In this document: positions 39,296 through 50,065 of the stretch, piece by piece | Position numbering within the stretch: position 1 is the stretch's first letter | Layout of the letters: every line of letters begins with the position of its first letter | From: Stentor coeruleus | Lineage: Eukaryota; Ciliophora; Heterotrichea; Heterotrichida; Stentoridae | Reading direction: 5' to 3' | Assembly (NCBI GenBank): GCA_001970955.1 | Contig: MPUH01000439.1 | Location: 1-54,137, forward strand | Length of the DNA stretch: 54,137 nucleotides | Translations under genes and position numbers: made by a program | The notes under the pieces: model-generated | The model's input: only the letters and a program-made list of their open reading frames with translations | What the model was told of the DNA's origin: nothing | The model's database searches: none

Positions 39296-42200
39296 TTAAT
39301 TATCTAAACTATCCAAATCAATAAATGGTTCACATTGTAAAACCCTATACTTCCACATCCCTTTATAAGTTTCTCCATTAGTCAAAGTTAAGCATCCAAC
39401 TCCACATTCTTTATCTTGATCAAATTCTCCTTCATAAACCCTTTTATCACTCCATATAAAAATCCCATTCCCACATTTTTTATCGTTTTTCCATTCTCCA
39501 ACATATGTATTCCCATTATTCCAAAGCATAGTCCCTTTGCCGGATTTATAGTCATCTTTATATTCTCCTTCATAAGCACTTCCGTCATTCCATTTAAACA
39601 CCCCTTTTCCATCTTTTTTATCATTTTTCCATTGTCCAGTGTAAGAACCAATGTTTATATATACAAAAGTTCCAAATCCATGCTTTTTACCGTTTTTCCA
39701 GTCTCCGCTATATGAACTTTTATCATTGTATATGTAAATCCCATTTCCTTGTATTGATCCATAATAAAACTCGCCTTCGTATTTTTCTCCATTCAACCAC
39801 ATCATCATACCTCTTCCATGTTGTTTATTATTCATCCACTCCCCATTATAAACTTTCCCTGAACTATACTTAAAAAGCCCCATTCCACTCTTAAGCCCAT
39901 TTTCAAATTCTCCTTCATATATCTCTCCACTTTTCCATAGTATCGCCCCTAAGCCATGTTGTTTCCCATTAACCCAATTTCCTCTTTTTACAACACCAGA
40001 TTTCATTTTCAATACCCCTTTTCCATGCATTATAAATCCATCAAATTCTCCTTCATATTCATCTCCATTAGCCCATATAAACAATCCTTTATTATTTTTG
40101 ACTCCATCTTTCCATATCCCTATAAACATATCTTTATTATCCCAAGTAATTGCGGATTTACCATTTTCACGATCATTTGACCATTCACCAGAAAATACAC
40201 TCCCATCTGTATAATAAAGTAACCCATGACCATGTTTTTTGCCTTTAAAAAATAAACCTTCATAACGGTTTTTGTTGGGAAATATAAAAATTCCTTGACC
40301 ATGCATTTCATCATTTTCCCAGTTTCCTGAGTAAGTGGATTTATTGATAAAGGAACAAGTTCCTATTCCATGCATGTGACCATTAAAAAACTCTCCTTCA
40401 TAAACTAGTTTTCCTGGGATAATAAGTTTACCTTTCCCTGTTTTTGTATCAGTTTGCCATTCACCTTCATATATAATCCCATCATTTTCATATAAAACTC
40501 CTTTCCCATGCTTCAACCCTAGTTTAAACTCCCCTTGATACATACTATTATAATCTTTATTCATATATTTCAATTGTTCATTACACCCTATAAACTCAGA
40601 AGTCCTAATTTTTTTCTCTTCACTAAAACTCTCCCTAGCGACAGGTGCATTTAATTTACTTGATTTTTTTGCAGCATAACTCCTAGCATTTTCTTTATAT
40701 TTTTTATTATTCGCCGCTCTGTCATGTAATTTTATATACAAAACACCCTTTCCATGCATTTTATCACTTTTCCACTCACCTTCATATCTATTCCCATTTG
40801 CCCAATTAAAAACCCCATAACCTGATATGACATCATTTATATAATCCCCTTCATATGTATCCCCAATTGTTGAAAAATACTTACCTTTTCCATGTTTTTT
40901 ATCCTCAAACCAATCACCTTCATAAATCCCTTGGCCTTTATAAGTCATCATACCTTTCCCATGTCTTTTTGAATCGTGTAAATCCCCAACATAAATACTC
41001 CGGTCTTCATAGTTTAGAACTCCATGACCTGAACAGGCGTCATCAATAAAAGTTCCTGAGTATCTTTTCCCTGATTTCCATGTAAAAATGCCTTTTCCAT
41101 GTTTTTTGCCATAAACCCAATCACCTTCATATGTATCACCACTAGGGTATATTATTTTACCTTTTCCATTAGCAAAACCACTATCAATACTACCTTGATA
41201 CTTATTCCCATTATTAAATACAAATTCCCATTTACCATTTTTCTTATACTCATCATTATCATTATCATTTTCTGTTCTTATTCTTTTATTAATATCATAA
41301 CTACAACTTCTTTTTTCTGATTTTCCTTTATTATCATTTTTCTTATACCAAGCAATTTTTTTTTCTACTTTGATTACTTTACAAGATAATAGACTTTTTG
41401 TTCCCCCATAGGAATTTGTAAGTGAATTTATTTTCTTTTTATTTTCATGTATAGGTAAACTAGTTTCTCTTTTTTTCTTTATTTCTGCGATAGTTTTTGT
41501 TTTATTTTTTTCTTTAGGTGTACTTTCATAATCTTCGATATTTTTTAAATTTATGACAATTTCAACACATTTTACAGGTTTTCTTCTCCCAAGACCATAT
41601 TCTTGTTTTTTATTATCTTTATTTAATGATTCTAAAGGTTTATCAAAACTCTCATCTTTGAGCTTTGAAGGTGAAGCTTCAGTTGATATAATATTTGTAT
41701 TTTCTATAGATAATTGTGGTTTTTCTATATAAGAACGATTAGGTTCATAAACAGAATCTATGCTTTTTTTGTTAGAAAAAGCATCTGATGATTTATCTTT
41801 GCGATTTGGTAGGAAGAAATCAGCAGATATGCATGTAACTTTTATACTTTTAGCTTCTTCTGCTATTTGTTCTTCAGTATCTAAAAAATCTATAACCTCA
41901 GACTTTCTTTTTGACTGTTTTTTTATTGATGGATACTCAGTTTCTGATATATTCCCACTTGTAGCTGTAGATCTTTCCTTTATATCAGAGTCGCTATAAA
42001 TACCTTTATAAAACTGTGAAGAGCTTCTATAATGAAATCCATCATCTTTTTGTGGATTTAATGATAAGTGCATTTCGCTATTTTTTATAGTTTTTGATAT
42101 TTTGCTAGAGTTTTGTATGTCCTGATCTACAATTTTGAAAGGGTTTTTATTTGATTTTCCAGATATTTTATATTTTGATAAATCAGAATTTGTTTCTTGT

Positions 42201-43837
42201 ATTGAAGATTCTTGGATTTTTTCTTCGTCGCTTTCTAACTTTTCTATAATATTATATGTATTTTTTTCTGAATTACATTCTGATTCTTCTTTGGTTTCTT
42301 TTTGGCCAGACTCTAGTTCTTTGAAATTCAAATCTTTTAAAGTATTATTTTCCCAGACTCCAGGGCAAATGGTCCCGTTAGAAAATGTGAAAGTTCCAGG
42401 TCCTGATCGTGACCCTTCAATAAACTCCCCAAGAAAATTATCCCCATTAGACCATATTATAAGTCCTTTCCCATGCTCTTTACCATTTTTCCATTCCCCA
42501 GTATATTTTTTCCCTTCTTTATTTTCAAACTCTCCCTGTCCATGAAACTTCTCCAAATGAAAATCCCCAACATACTTTTCACCATTTTCCCATACCATTT
42601 TCCCTTTACCTTCAATCTTCCCTTTCTCCCATTCTCCTTCATATATCCTCCCATCACAAAACCTATAAATTCCTTTCCCATCAGGTAAATCATTAATAAA
42701 ATCCCCATCATAATAAACATTATCATCATATAAAATTTTCCCTTTTCCATGTTTTTTATACATATTAAAGTCTCCTGTATATTCAGAACCATCAGAATAT
42801 TTAGCAACAGCTGGATTTAAAAGTTGCCCTTCTGTAAATGTACCAGTAATTATAGTTTGATTTTTTGATGATTCTGAGTTTTCTGATGATTTTTTTATAA
42901 GAATTAAACATCCTTTGCCTGACATTTGTCCATATTCCCATTCTCCTGAATATGATGATCCATTTGAATATGTTAAAGTTCCTATACCATGACGAAGGTT
43001 TTGTTGCCAGTCACCTGAATATTGACTCCCGTCTTGGTAAAAAATTACCCCTCGGCCTTCTTGGAAGTTGTTAGAAAAATATCCTTCATATCGGTTTCCG
43101 TTAGCCCATAAAAGTCGACCTAAGCCATGTTTTTTACCTTTTTCCCAGTTTCCTTGATAAACTTCTCCATCGGCTGACATTAAAACACCCATTCCATTAA
43201 ACAAAAACCCAAAAATCTCCCCGTGATACAGTGTTTGATTCTCCCATATAGAAACTTTATCCCCAACAATTATTCCATTTTTCCATTCACCTCTGCATTT
43301 AGCCCCGTTTGCCATGACTAGTTTCCCTTTTCTATTTTGTATCCCATCCACACAAATCCCAGTGAAAACCGACTTGTCAAACCAAACAGCTTTACCTTTT
43401 CCCATGCATTTCCCATAAAAATTTACTCCCTGATAGATAAAATCTTCAAACATATGGAAAACGTAATTATCAACTTTTTTCGAAGGCTTTTCTTCAGTAA
43501 CATACTCAATCATATCGGATTTATGCTTTATAGTTTCACATATGTGGCTTTCTAGAGTATTGTTTTTATAATGTTTGTTAAGGATGTCAATTAAATCTAA
43601 TAAGAGTTTCGATGCTGATACAGCTTCAATTTTAACCCTTTTAATCCTTTCTAAGCATCGTAGCAAGATTTTACTCTTGGCTGATTTCAAAACTTTAATT
43701 GTTTGGATGTAGTGATTAGACATCTCGTCTGAAGATGAGTAGGCTTGGAGTATGTCTCTTAGTTTTTCAGAAGATGATGTGGATTTACGACATTGACAGA
43801 CTTCTTGATCGTGATTAGTACACAAAATCAGCTTCAT
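39296..43837 (-). CDS. Giant MORN-repeat protein with about 40 repeats, 1513 aa
   Basis: A single uninterrupted frame. An N-terminal region (1-125) has two short Cys clusters (ILCTNHDQEVCQCRK) and helices. MORN block 1 (about 130-510) has about 16 repeats. A low-complexity Ser/Lys/Glu linker (about 515-870) follows. Block 2 (about 880-1500) has about 25 repeats, interrupted once near 1045-1095. Typical units are RYEGYFSNNFQEGRGVIFY and TYVGEWKNDKKCGNGIFIW; many neighbours alternate GEW and GEF/GDY. MORN arrays form long rods of beta hairpins that dimerise or bind membranes and cytoskeleton, so a cortical or basal-body scaffold is likely. Most MORN proteins have 5-15 repeats, so this is unusually long. 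Many open frames on both strands here are shadows of the repeat. Confidence 0.93.
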   Translation of the reverse strand: MKLILCTNHDQEVCQCRKSTSSSEKLRDILQAYSSSDEMSNHYIQTIKVLKSAKSKILLRCLERIKRVKIEAVSASKLLLDLIDILNKHYKNNTLESHICETIKHKSDMIEYVTEEKPSKKVDNYVFHMFEDFIYQGVNFYGKCMGKGKAVWFDKSVFTGICVDGIQNRKGKLVMANGAKCRGEWKNGIIVGDKVSIWENQTLYHGEIFGFLFNGMGVLMSADGEVYQGNWEKGKKHGLGRLLWANGNRYEGYFSNNFQEGRGVIFYQDGSQYSGDWQQNLRHGIGTLTYSNGSSYSGEWEYGQMSGKGCLILIKKSSENSESSKNQTIITGTFTEGQLLNPAVAKYSDGSEYTGDFNMYKKHGKGKILYDDNVYYDGDFINDLPDGKGIYRFCDGRIYEGEWEKGKIEGKGKMVWENGEKYVGDFHLEKFHGQGEFENKEGKKYTGEWKNGKEHGKGLIIWSNGDNFLGEFIEGSRSGPGTFTFSNGTICPGVWENNTLKDLNFKELESGQKETKEESECNSEKNTYNIIEKLESDEEKIQESSIQETNSDLSKYKISGKSNKNPFKIVDQDIQNSSKISKTIKNSEMHLSLNPQKDDGFHYRSSSQFYKGIYSDSDIKERSTATSGNISETEYPSIKKQSKRKSEVIDFLDTEEQIAEEAKSIKVTCISADFFLPNRKDKSSDAFSNKKSIDSVYEPNRSYIEKPQLSIENTNIISTEASPSKLKDESFDKPLESLNKDNKKQEYGLGRRKPVKCVEIVINLKNIEDYESTPKEKNKTKTIAEIKKKRETSLPIHENKKKINSLTNSYGGTKSLLSCKVIKVEKKIAWYKKNDNKGKSEKRSCSYDINKRIRTENDNDNDEYKKNGKWEFVFNNGNKYQGSIDSGFANGKGKIIYPSGDTYEGDWVYGKKHGKGIFTWKSGKRYSGTFIDDACSGHGVLNYEDRSIYVGDLHDSKRHGKGMMTYKGQGIYEGDWFEDKKHGKGKYFSTIGDTYEGDYINDVISGYGVFNWANGNRYEGEWKSDKMHGKGVLYIKLHDRAANNKKYKENARSYAAKKSSKLNAPVARESFSEEKKIRTSEFIGCNEQLKYMNKDYNSMYQGEFKLGLKHGKGVLYENDGIIYEGEWQTDTKTGKGKLIIPGKLVYEGEFFNGHMHGIGTCSFINKSTYSGNWENDEMHGQGIFIFPNKNRYEGLFFKGKKHGHGLLYYTDGSVFSGEWSNDRENGKSAITWDNKDMFIGIWKDGVKNNKGLFIWANGDEYEGEFDGFIMHGKGVLKMKSGVVKRGNWVNGKQHGLGAILWKSGEIYEGEFENGLKSGMGLFKYSSGKVYNGEWMNNKQHGRGMMMWLNGEKYEGEFYYGSIQGNGIYIYNDKSSYSGDWKNGKKHGFGTFVYINIGSYTGQWKNDKKDGKGVFKWNDGSAYEGEYKDDYKSGKGTMLWNNGNTYVGEWKNDKKCGNGIFIWSDKRVYEGEFDQDKECGVGCLTLTNGETYKGMWKYRVLQCEPFIDLDSLDN

Positions 43838-44553
43838 TTATATGAGAAAAATTGTTAGAAAATTGTTTTGGTAAAGATAGGAAAAATTAAAATTTTGTGT
43901 TATAAGGGGTTTTGTATAGGATGATAAATTTNATGAGAAAAATTGTTAGAAAATTGTTTTGGTAAAGATAGGAAAAATTAAAATTTTGTGTTATAAAGGT
44001 TTTGTATAGGATGATAAATTGCTTTGTGTTGAGGATATTTAAAGATTATGTTGAAAGGTTGTATTGGAATAAGGATAAATAATTGCTTTTTTTAACAAAG
44101 GGAAATATGAGGAATTTAAAAAGTCAAGGGAAAATTTAGGAGGATGAATTTTTGAGTTAGAGAGTTTTATTGTATAAAATTAGTTATGTGGTTTGAAGCT
44201 AGTGAAATCATTTATAGGATAAAAAATACAATGATGATTTGATAATAGATGGTTAGAGAGCGACTGGAGTTTTGATATTAGTCTATGGACTATTGGAAAA
44301 AATCAAGATGAGATTTAAGTGATTTTTGTTATTGTGATAAGTTGGATTACAATCATAAAAATATTGATTTTTTTTTAATTTTCTAATAAAAATGCTTTGA
44401 TATCTATTAAACAATAGAGAATAAAAGATTTCCAAATCTACAATAACTAATTGATTTATAGCATTTTTGGCTATAGCACTCTACTTTAAAAAAAACCCCC
44501 ACAAAATCTTCATCTCTTATATTTTTCCCACATAAAACCCAAATCATATTTAG
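43838..44553. other. Intergenic region with an N-joined duplication
   Basis: The 5' flank of the MORN gene is G-rich and C-poor on the plus strand up to about 44.3 kb. From about 44.4 kb to the next stop it turns C-rich. It contains an imperfect duplication of about 90 bp around an N (43842-44021). No gene is seen. Confidence 0.5.
43842..44021. repeat. About 90-bp imperfect direct duplication flanking a single N
   Basis: Copy 1 is 43842-43931, N is at 43932, and copy 2 starts at 43933. The copies differ by a base change and a one-base indel in a G run (AAGGGGTTTT versus AAAGGTTTT), so two slightly different reads or haplotypes are represented. Confidence 0.9.
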
Positions 44554-46377
44554 CTAATTATCATAATCACTAACAATAATACACCTCAAACTTTCAAAAC
44601 TCATACTAATAAACTTAATATCCTCATCCTCAATCCCAAATCCATCAAGTGCAAACAAATAAATCTTTTTCATAACATCAAAATCCTTAAAACTAATCAT
44701 CATATCTTTATGCACATCTTTTATCCTTTTCTTAGCTTTACAATCAATATCCGAGCAGAAAACTTTATAAAAATATCTACTAACATTATAAAACTTTTCA
44801 TTAGTAAATCCAACAAAATATCTTGAAATATCACTTTTAATAATATCCTTTTGAACTTTAATAGAAAACTCTTTCCAAAACTCTAAAGCTGAGTACTTTT
44901 TATCTATTGCAAGACCATCTCCTTTAGCAATTCTTGCTTTATATTTTAATCTATCAAAGTTATATGCAGCTTTATTAATATATTTTGTAACTTTTTCATC
45001 AAGGTTTATAAGTTTTTTATCATTAAAATTTTGGAAACAAGATTTAGCTTTTATATGTGAAATACTTCTAATTTTAATGTTTTTTTCTTCAGATTCTGAG
45101 CTTTCTGATTTTTTTTCTATTTTAGCAAGGAAGGATGCGTTTAATAAAACACTTAGATCTTGAAGTAAAATACTATGTGTTCTTTCGTGTATTTGGGTAT
45201 TTATTTCAGTTTCTTCATATTCAAAAGGATTTAAACATTGGATTCGATCGACTCTAAGAAAATTCCACCCTTTTTCTTGGTCTCTTATAAAAATAAACGA
45301 CATTTCTTCAGGTTCACGGAAATAATCTTTACGTATTTTTTTTGCTATGAGGAAATATAATATATTTGACATTTGTTCTATTATTGGGATAACTGCTTTA
45401 AGAGTATAGGCTGAGAGGGCATTTATTTTGCGAAGGTTTACAAGGTAAATATCGTTAAGATCTTGGGGAAATTTAGGTGTTGAGGCTCCGTAGGTGCTTC
45501 TATAATGGTCAATTGCTTTGATTCTTTGGATTAAATTTCGGTATTTTTTGTTGTTTTTGATTTGAGGAGGGTAGTCAAGTTTTGCTGCAGATGAACTATC
45601 TAAAGCAGGGAACTCAAATGTTAGCTGGCGTCTTAAAGTTCCTGATATTGGCTCGTATTTAGACATTGTACTTTGAAGATAACCTGCTAAGACTTTATCG
45701 CATTCTGGATTGGTTATAAGAGATTTTTTCTTTTCTTGAAACATGAAATCTCTTTTAGGGATTTCTAATGTGTTTTTTATAATATAAGAGTTCAGGTAGG
45801 AGTTTAGTTTAGCATGCACGACAAGTATTGATGCATTATGCCCATTAGGTAAAATGAAATGTTGATAGTAACCTTTTGTTGAAGGATGATCTTTTATGAA
45901 GTTTTTTAATGATGAAAGATTGCAAAACAGTTTGATTTTTCCATCATAAGGCTTAAACAAACATATAGGCATACATGAAATACTAGGTAAAGTACTTAAA
46001 AATTTACTTGTAGCATCTGATCCTGTGTGAATTTCAATGTGTTTTTCATATAGAATCAAATGAAAACTACTCCCTGTGCAATATAAAGTGCAAGGGATTC
46101 TTATAGGAATTTTAGTTTGCTTGTTTGTTATTAACATAGGAAAAAACTCGAAATTGTCAATTGTTTTCAAATTTGGCTTAATAACATTCGAAATATTGCA
46201 ACAAATTTTTTCGCGAATTTTTTTTGCCCTGATTTGCTGGTGTTTTTTAAAACTTTGATAGCATTTTTTTAGACTTTGTAAGGATTTGGCTTGATTTATG
46301 ACGTTTTTGTAGTCTTTTATAACTTCTTTAAGTTCACTGATTTCAGATATTTTTGTAGTTTCTAGTTTTTCTATCAT
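44554..46377 (-). CDS. Orphan protein, 607 aa
   Basis: A long intact frame with no intron. Residues 1-60 are a helical, charged segment (SELKEVIKDYKNVINQAKSL). The remainder is globular and unrecognised. Well-ordered stretches include FIKDHPSTKGYYQHFILPNG (about 165-185), FREPEEMSFIFIRDQEKGWN (about 350-375) and ALEFWKEFSIKVQKDIIKSD (about 500-520). There is no membrane segment and no obvious catalytic motif. It could be a divergent member of a protist-specific family; I cannot name one. It stands apart, with several hundred non-coding bases on each side. Confidence 0.8.
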   Translation of the reverse strand: MIEKLETTKISEISELKEVIKDYKNVINQAKSLQSLKKCYQSFKKHQQIRAKKIREKICCNISNVIKPNLKTIDNFEFFPMLITNKQTKIPIRIPCTLYCTGSSFHLILYEKHIEIHTGSDATSKFLSTLPSISCMPICLFKPYDGKIKLFCNLSSLKNFIKDHPSTKGYYQHFILPNGHNASILVVHAKLNSYLNSYIIKNTLEIPKRDFMFQEKKKSLITNPECDKVLAGYLQSTMSKYEPISGTLRRQLTFEFPALDSSSAAKLDYPPQIKNNKKYRNLIQRIKAIDHYRSTYGASTPKFPQDLNDIYLVNLRKINALSAYTLKAVIPIIEQMSNILYFLIAKKIRKDYFREPEEMSFIFIRDQEKGWNFLRVDRIQCLNPFEYEETEINTQIHERTHSILLQDLSVLLNASFLAKIEKKSESSESEEKNIKIRSISHIKAKSCFQNFNDKKLINLDEKVTKYINKAAYNFDRLKYKARIAKGDGLAIDKKYSALEFWKEFSIKVQKDIIKSDISRYFVGFTNEKFYNVSRYFYKVFCSDIDCKAKKRIKDVHKDMMISFKDFDVMKKIYLFALDGFGIEDEDIKFISMSFESLRCIIVSDYDN

Positions 46378-46843
46378 TTTTTAATAAGAGTTAAGATAGA
46401 TTTTTATGTGAAAATGATTCTAGAAATGGAATATAAGGATTGTGTGGAATAGATGAGGGTGGAAATATTTTTTTTAATAACTGTTAATGAAAGATGTCTT
46501 AAAAAAACTATGAATAATATGATTATACCAGATTTTGATAATTTTTTTGATGAGGCCGCATTTTTTAAGCTCACGAAGCTAAGGAAAGTACAGAATAATT
46601 CCTTAAAATATCTTTATTTATTATTAATAGGATACCTATATATAATTATTCAATACTATAAGTTATTATTAAATTAATCATTAATCAAACTATAAATTTA
46701 TAAACACAAAGTCCAAAAAAATAAACAATATACCCAACCTCATTCAACAAAAAAAAATAAACTTCCTATTACCCTAATATTATATCATTTTCATCACCCA
46801 CAAACTTAAATTATCAACATCTCCTAAATTATAATAACATATT
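46378..46843. other. Intergenic, no supported gene
   Basis: A plus-strand open frame at 46453-46677 has no protein-like composition and is not called. From about 46690 the plus strand is C/A-rich, the 3' flank of the minus-strand LRR gene. Confidence 0.5.
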
Positions 46844-49162
46844 TTACTTCCTCGTCCTCCTAACAACACTCTTAACCCTTCTTATGCCAACTTTCTTCAA
46901 AGATTCATCAATAACAACCTTCACCGGACTAACTGACCTTTGTTTTTTTGTATAAGCCAACTTCTCACTAGCTAAAAAATTCTTCGGTGACTCTGACCTA
47001 AAAGCTTCAGGATTTTTAATCATCTCAATTAATAATTTTTTTTCTTCAAGATTCTGTTTTAATAAAGTTATTGCATTGCGAACTAAACGATTATTCATTT
47101 GCTCAGTATTTAAATCCTGTTCAAATTGTTCAATAACTAATGAGTTTTGTCCTTTTTTATAATTAATATCTTTTTTGATTGTAGACTCTATATAAAAAAT
47201 ACTAGTTCTTTCTTTAATATTAATTTCAGCAGAAACCACAGCAGTTCTACATTCGATTTCATCAATAAGTCTTTCACTTTGTATTTTGGTTTTCTATATG
47301 ATTTTTACGTTGATTTGATTAGTAATTTCATCTAATTCTATGCTGATTTTTTGGCTTATTTCTCTTAAGATTAAATAATCACGTTTTAATGCTTCAAATT
47401 TTCCTTGTTCATTAGATTTTATGTCATCTAGCATTGTCCCTTTTGATTTAAGTTTCTGTTCAATTTCATATTTTTCCTTTTGTTTTTGAAGGATTTTGCT
47501 ATGTAAGCTGTCTATTGTACTATCTTTTAATTGAAGCTTTTCTATTGCTTCTTGTAGTTTTGGGATAAGCATTTGTTGTTGGTAGTTATGATTATTTTGT
47601 AGACTGTTTTTTATTATATCGAGGTATACTAGATCTAGAGGATTTTGTTCAAGATTTAGATGGAGGATATTTTTTTTCCATCTACAAAGCTCGCTGAATT
47701 TCTGTGCGGTCGCATCTTTTAAGGAATTGTTTCTTATGGAGAGGCATGATAAGGTTTCATTATCTTGTAAGGATTTTGCTATTGTCAAACCTCCTTTGTT
47801 TTTTATGTTGTTGTGAGAGAGGTCTAGGGTTTTGAGGTGCTTGTTTTTACGTAGTCCGTATCCTATGATTTCAACACCTTTATCACTTATAAGATTATTA
47901 CTCAAGTTCAAAATCTTTAATCCAGCATTCTTAGCAAGTCCATCAGCAATACCAAAAAGTCCTTCACAAGGCACACTACACCAGCTAAGATCCAAATTTT
48001 GCAAAGATGAATTTTCAACTAAAAACTGATTCAAGTTCCCAGACAACCCTTTACTAAAATCATTTTTTTTCAAATTCAAATAAGTAATCTGACTATTAAT
48101 CCTCATAGCAGCGAATATTTTTGACAACCCAACCGTAGTGATTTCATTACTAGAAATATCTAATTTAGCAAGTTCACAACATCTATTATGTCCTCCACAA
48201 ATCATAAACGCAACAAACTCACAACCATCATTACCAATCCTATTCATAGAAATATTCAATTCTTTTAATTCACAATTAGTAACAGCAACAGCAAGTTTTT
48301 CTATAATCCTTCCTCCAAGCATATTATTAGACAAATTCAATGATATCAAATTCTTATTTCCTTCTAAACCTTTTATTATTGATTCAACACCTTCAGGTCC
48401 AATACAAGTTCCAGATATATTTAAAATACTAAGTATTGATGGGTATTTAATCATTTTTTCTATAGCATTTGCCCCTAGTAGAGCTAGGCGATTTCTATGA
48501 AGACCTTCATGTGAGCTTAAATCTAAGCTTATAAGACTATTATGCCCAGTGAGGATTTTTATAATAATTTCACTACCTTCTGGAGATATTTCATTACTTG
48601 ATAAATCTAAATGAACTATTGTATTTGATAATGCTATACGTTTTATAAGATTTATAGACCCAAGATCTTTTAATAGATTTTTGCTTAGATTTATATATGC
48701 AAAATAGTCACTGTTTTTTAAGAGATTCCCTATAATTTTTGAAGAGTTTATACCTAGACCTGAGTCGTTCATAGTAAATTTTCTGTTGTTGAAATAGAGA
48801 GAACAGTATGAGGCAAAACGTTTTTCCTGGTCTCCAAGCACAGGTATTTCTAGGTCTAGGCATTTCGCTCGGTAGATTTCTTGGATCTGACTAAAGGTTA
48901 GTCCTGAAGTACTTTGATAGGTTTTAAAAATGCTTTCTGTGGTTATTGGGCGATAAAATCTATTTCTTGAAGACTTAGAAACTGATATGCTTTTTACTCC
49001 ATTATGTTCTTTTTCCAGTTTTTGTAACATCGGGCTATATTTCCTAACTGAAGCTGTAGTTTTCGGTTGCAAATCATACGAGAAACAGCTTTCATCTATA
49101 TTCAAAGCATTTTCCAACTTCCCCCAAGTGCCTTCAAGATTTTGATTTTTAGTAGAACCCAT
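46844..49162 (-). CDS. Leucine-rich repeat (ribonuclease-inhibitor type) protein, 767 aa, one 15-nt intron
   Basis: Exon 1 is 47309-49162 and exon 2 is 46844-47293; splicing GTAAAAATCATATAG gives 768 codons. The N terminus MGSTKNQ could be myristoylated. After about 100 unassigned residues, RNI-type LRRs of 26-30 residues run from about 130 to 510, for example LKTLDLSHNNIKNKGGLTIAK and LKILNLSNNLISDKGVEIIG. A coiled coil follows (about 530-730; LKRDYLILREISQKISIEL continues across the splice into IQSERLIDEIECR), then a basic tail ending VKSVVRRTRK. LRR plus coiled-coil proteins of this type are common in flagellar and basal-body proteomes and in signalling; no closer assignment is safe. Without splicing the coiled coil and tail would be lost. 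The FHA gene ends 30 nt upstream. Confidence 0.92.
47294..47308 (-). other. 15-nt intron in LRR gene
   Basis: GTAAAAATCATATAG on the minus strand, phase 0. Retention gives an in-frame TAG. A at position 10. The coiled-coil pattern continues across the junction. Confidence 0.92.
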
Positions 49163-49192
49163 TAATAATTACTTATGATTTCTTCAATGCTA

Positions 49193-50065
49193 TTATTCGA
49201 TAATATTTAACATATCACTAGTAAATTGTGCTTTAAAAACTGTCTCCCCAGTTCTAATCATCATACCATTATTTATCTCAAAAAACTTCTCAGCAAAAAG
49301 CCAAGTCCCATTTGTGCTATTTTTTTGACCATCTCCATCAGTAAACATCCAACAATTATCATAATAAGCTAGACAATGATATCGAGACAATCCTGAATCT
49401 TCAATTTTTATATTACAATCACTCATTCGACCTATTTTAATAGGAGATTCATTTGGAGTAAATATACTGAATATGTTTTACTATATGGAATCAGCCTTAG
49501 GGCCTTGAATAAATTTCAGTTTAAGTATTGTGTTTTCTATATAGACAATCATATGAGTATCTCCATATACAAAAGTATATGAAGTGTGAAGTTTTATTGG
49601 GATTTCGATACGAATAAAAGTCCCTAGACCTTCACCCATATCTTTTATGAAATACTTGTTTTGTTCTGATTAGTTATGACCTTTGTTGTATTGGATCATG
49701 AACTGTCTTTTGCCGGTACCTTTTTCGTTAAAAGGAAGGACAATATCATTTATTACTAGTCTTCCGAATTTCTCGATACTACCAGCATAGACACAACCAT
49801 CTTTGATGTTTCTTTTACTGTTTTTTAACCCTGATGGGAGGATTTCATATTCGATTCCAGGGTCCATAAACACAGTTTCTTGGACTTTTAAAGTTAATTT
49901 TAAGGTTTCTAATGATAGTGGGTAAGCTTTTTGAAAACTTGTTGATAGAGGATTTTCTTTGGTTTCAGTTGTTTGGTTGTCTTTTTCAAGATCTGATTTT
50001 GAGATTTCTGATGAGGTAAAGCAGCATTTTTTAAGTAGGGTGATGAGTTTGTAAAGACTTTGCAT
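49193..50065 (-). CDS. Tandem FHA-domain protein, 280 aa, two 15-nt introns
   Basis: Exons 49681-50065, 49482-49665 and 49193-49466; removing GTCATAACTAATCAG and GTAAAACATATTCAG gives exactly 281 codons. The second half is a clear forkhead-associated domain (about 188-270): PIKIGRMSDCNIKIED, SRYHCLAYYD and NSTNGTWLF, holding the Gly-Arg, Ser-Arg-x-His and Asn-Gly-Thr residues that bind phosphothreonine. The first half looks like a second, degenerate FHA (about 85-180: GRLVINDIVLPF ... YFIKDMGEGLGTFIRI) without the Arg and Ser. The N terminus has a Cys-Cys pair and helices. It probably reads phosphorylated partners. Unspliced, it would look like two unrelated small frames. Confidence 0.9.
49467..49481 (-). 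other. 15-nt intron (second) in FHA gene
   Basis: GTAAAACATATTCAG on the minus strand, phase 2. Retention reads TA-G, an immediate stop. A at position 10. Splicing restores the FHA beta strand before the Gly-Arg motif. Confidence 0.93.
49666..49680 (-). other. 15-nt intron (first) in FHA gene
   Basis: GTCATAACTAATCAG on the minus strand, phase 1. Retention gives an in-frame TAA. A at position 10. It is the only one of the eight starting GTC instead of GTA. Confidence 0.9.

Noticed and set aside
39388-42807. Many overlapping open frames on both strands across the giant MORN gene
   Set aside because: They are periodic shadows of the MORN repeat, which keeps alternative frames open.
46453-46677. 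A 74-codon plus-strand open frame
   Set aside because: AT-driven composition, no domain, and it overlaps flanking DNA with the composition expected of a 3' flank.
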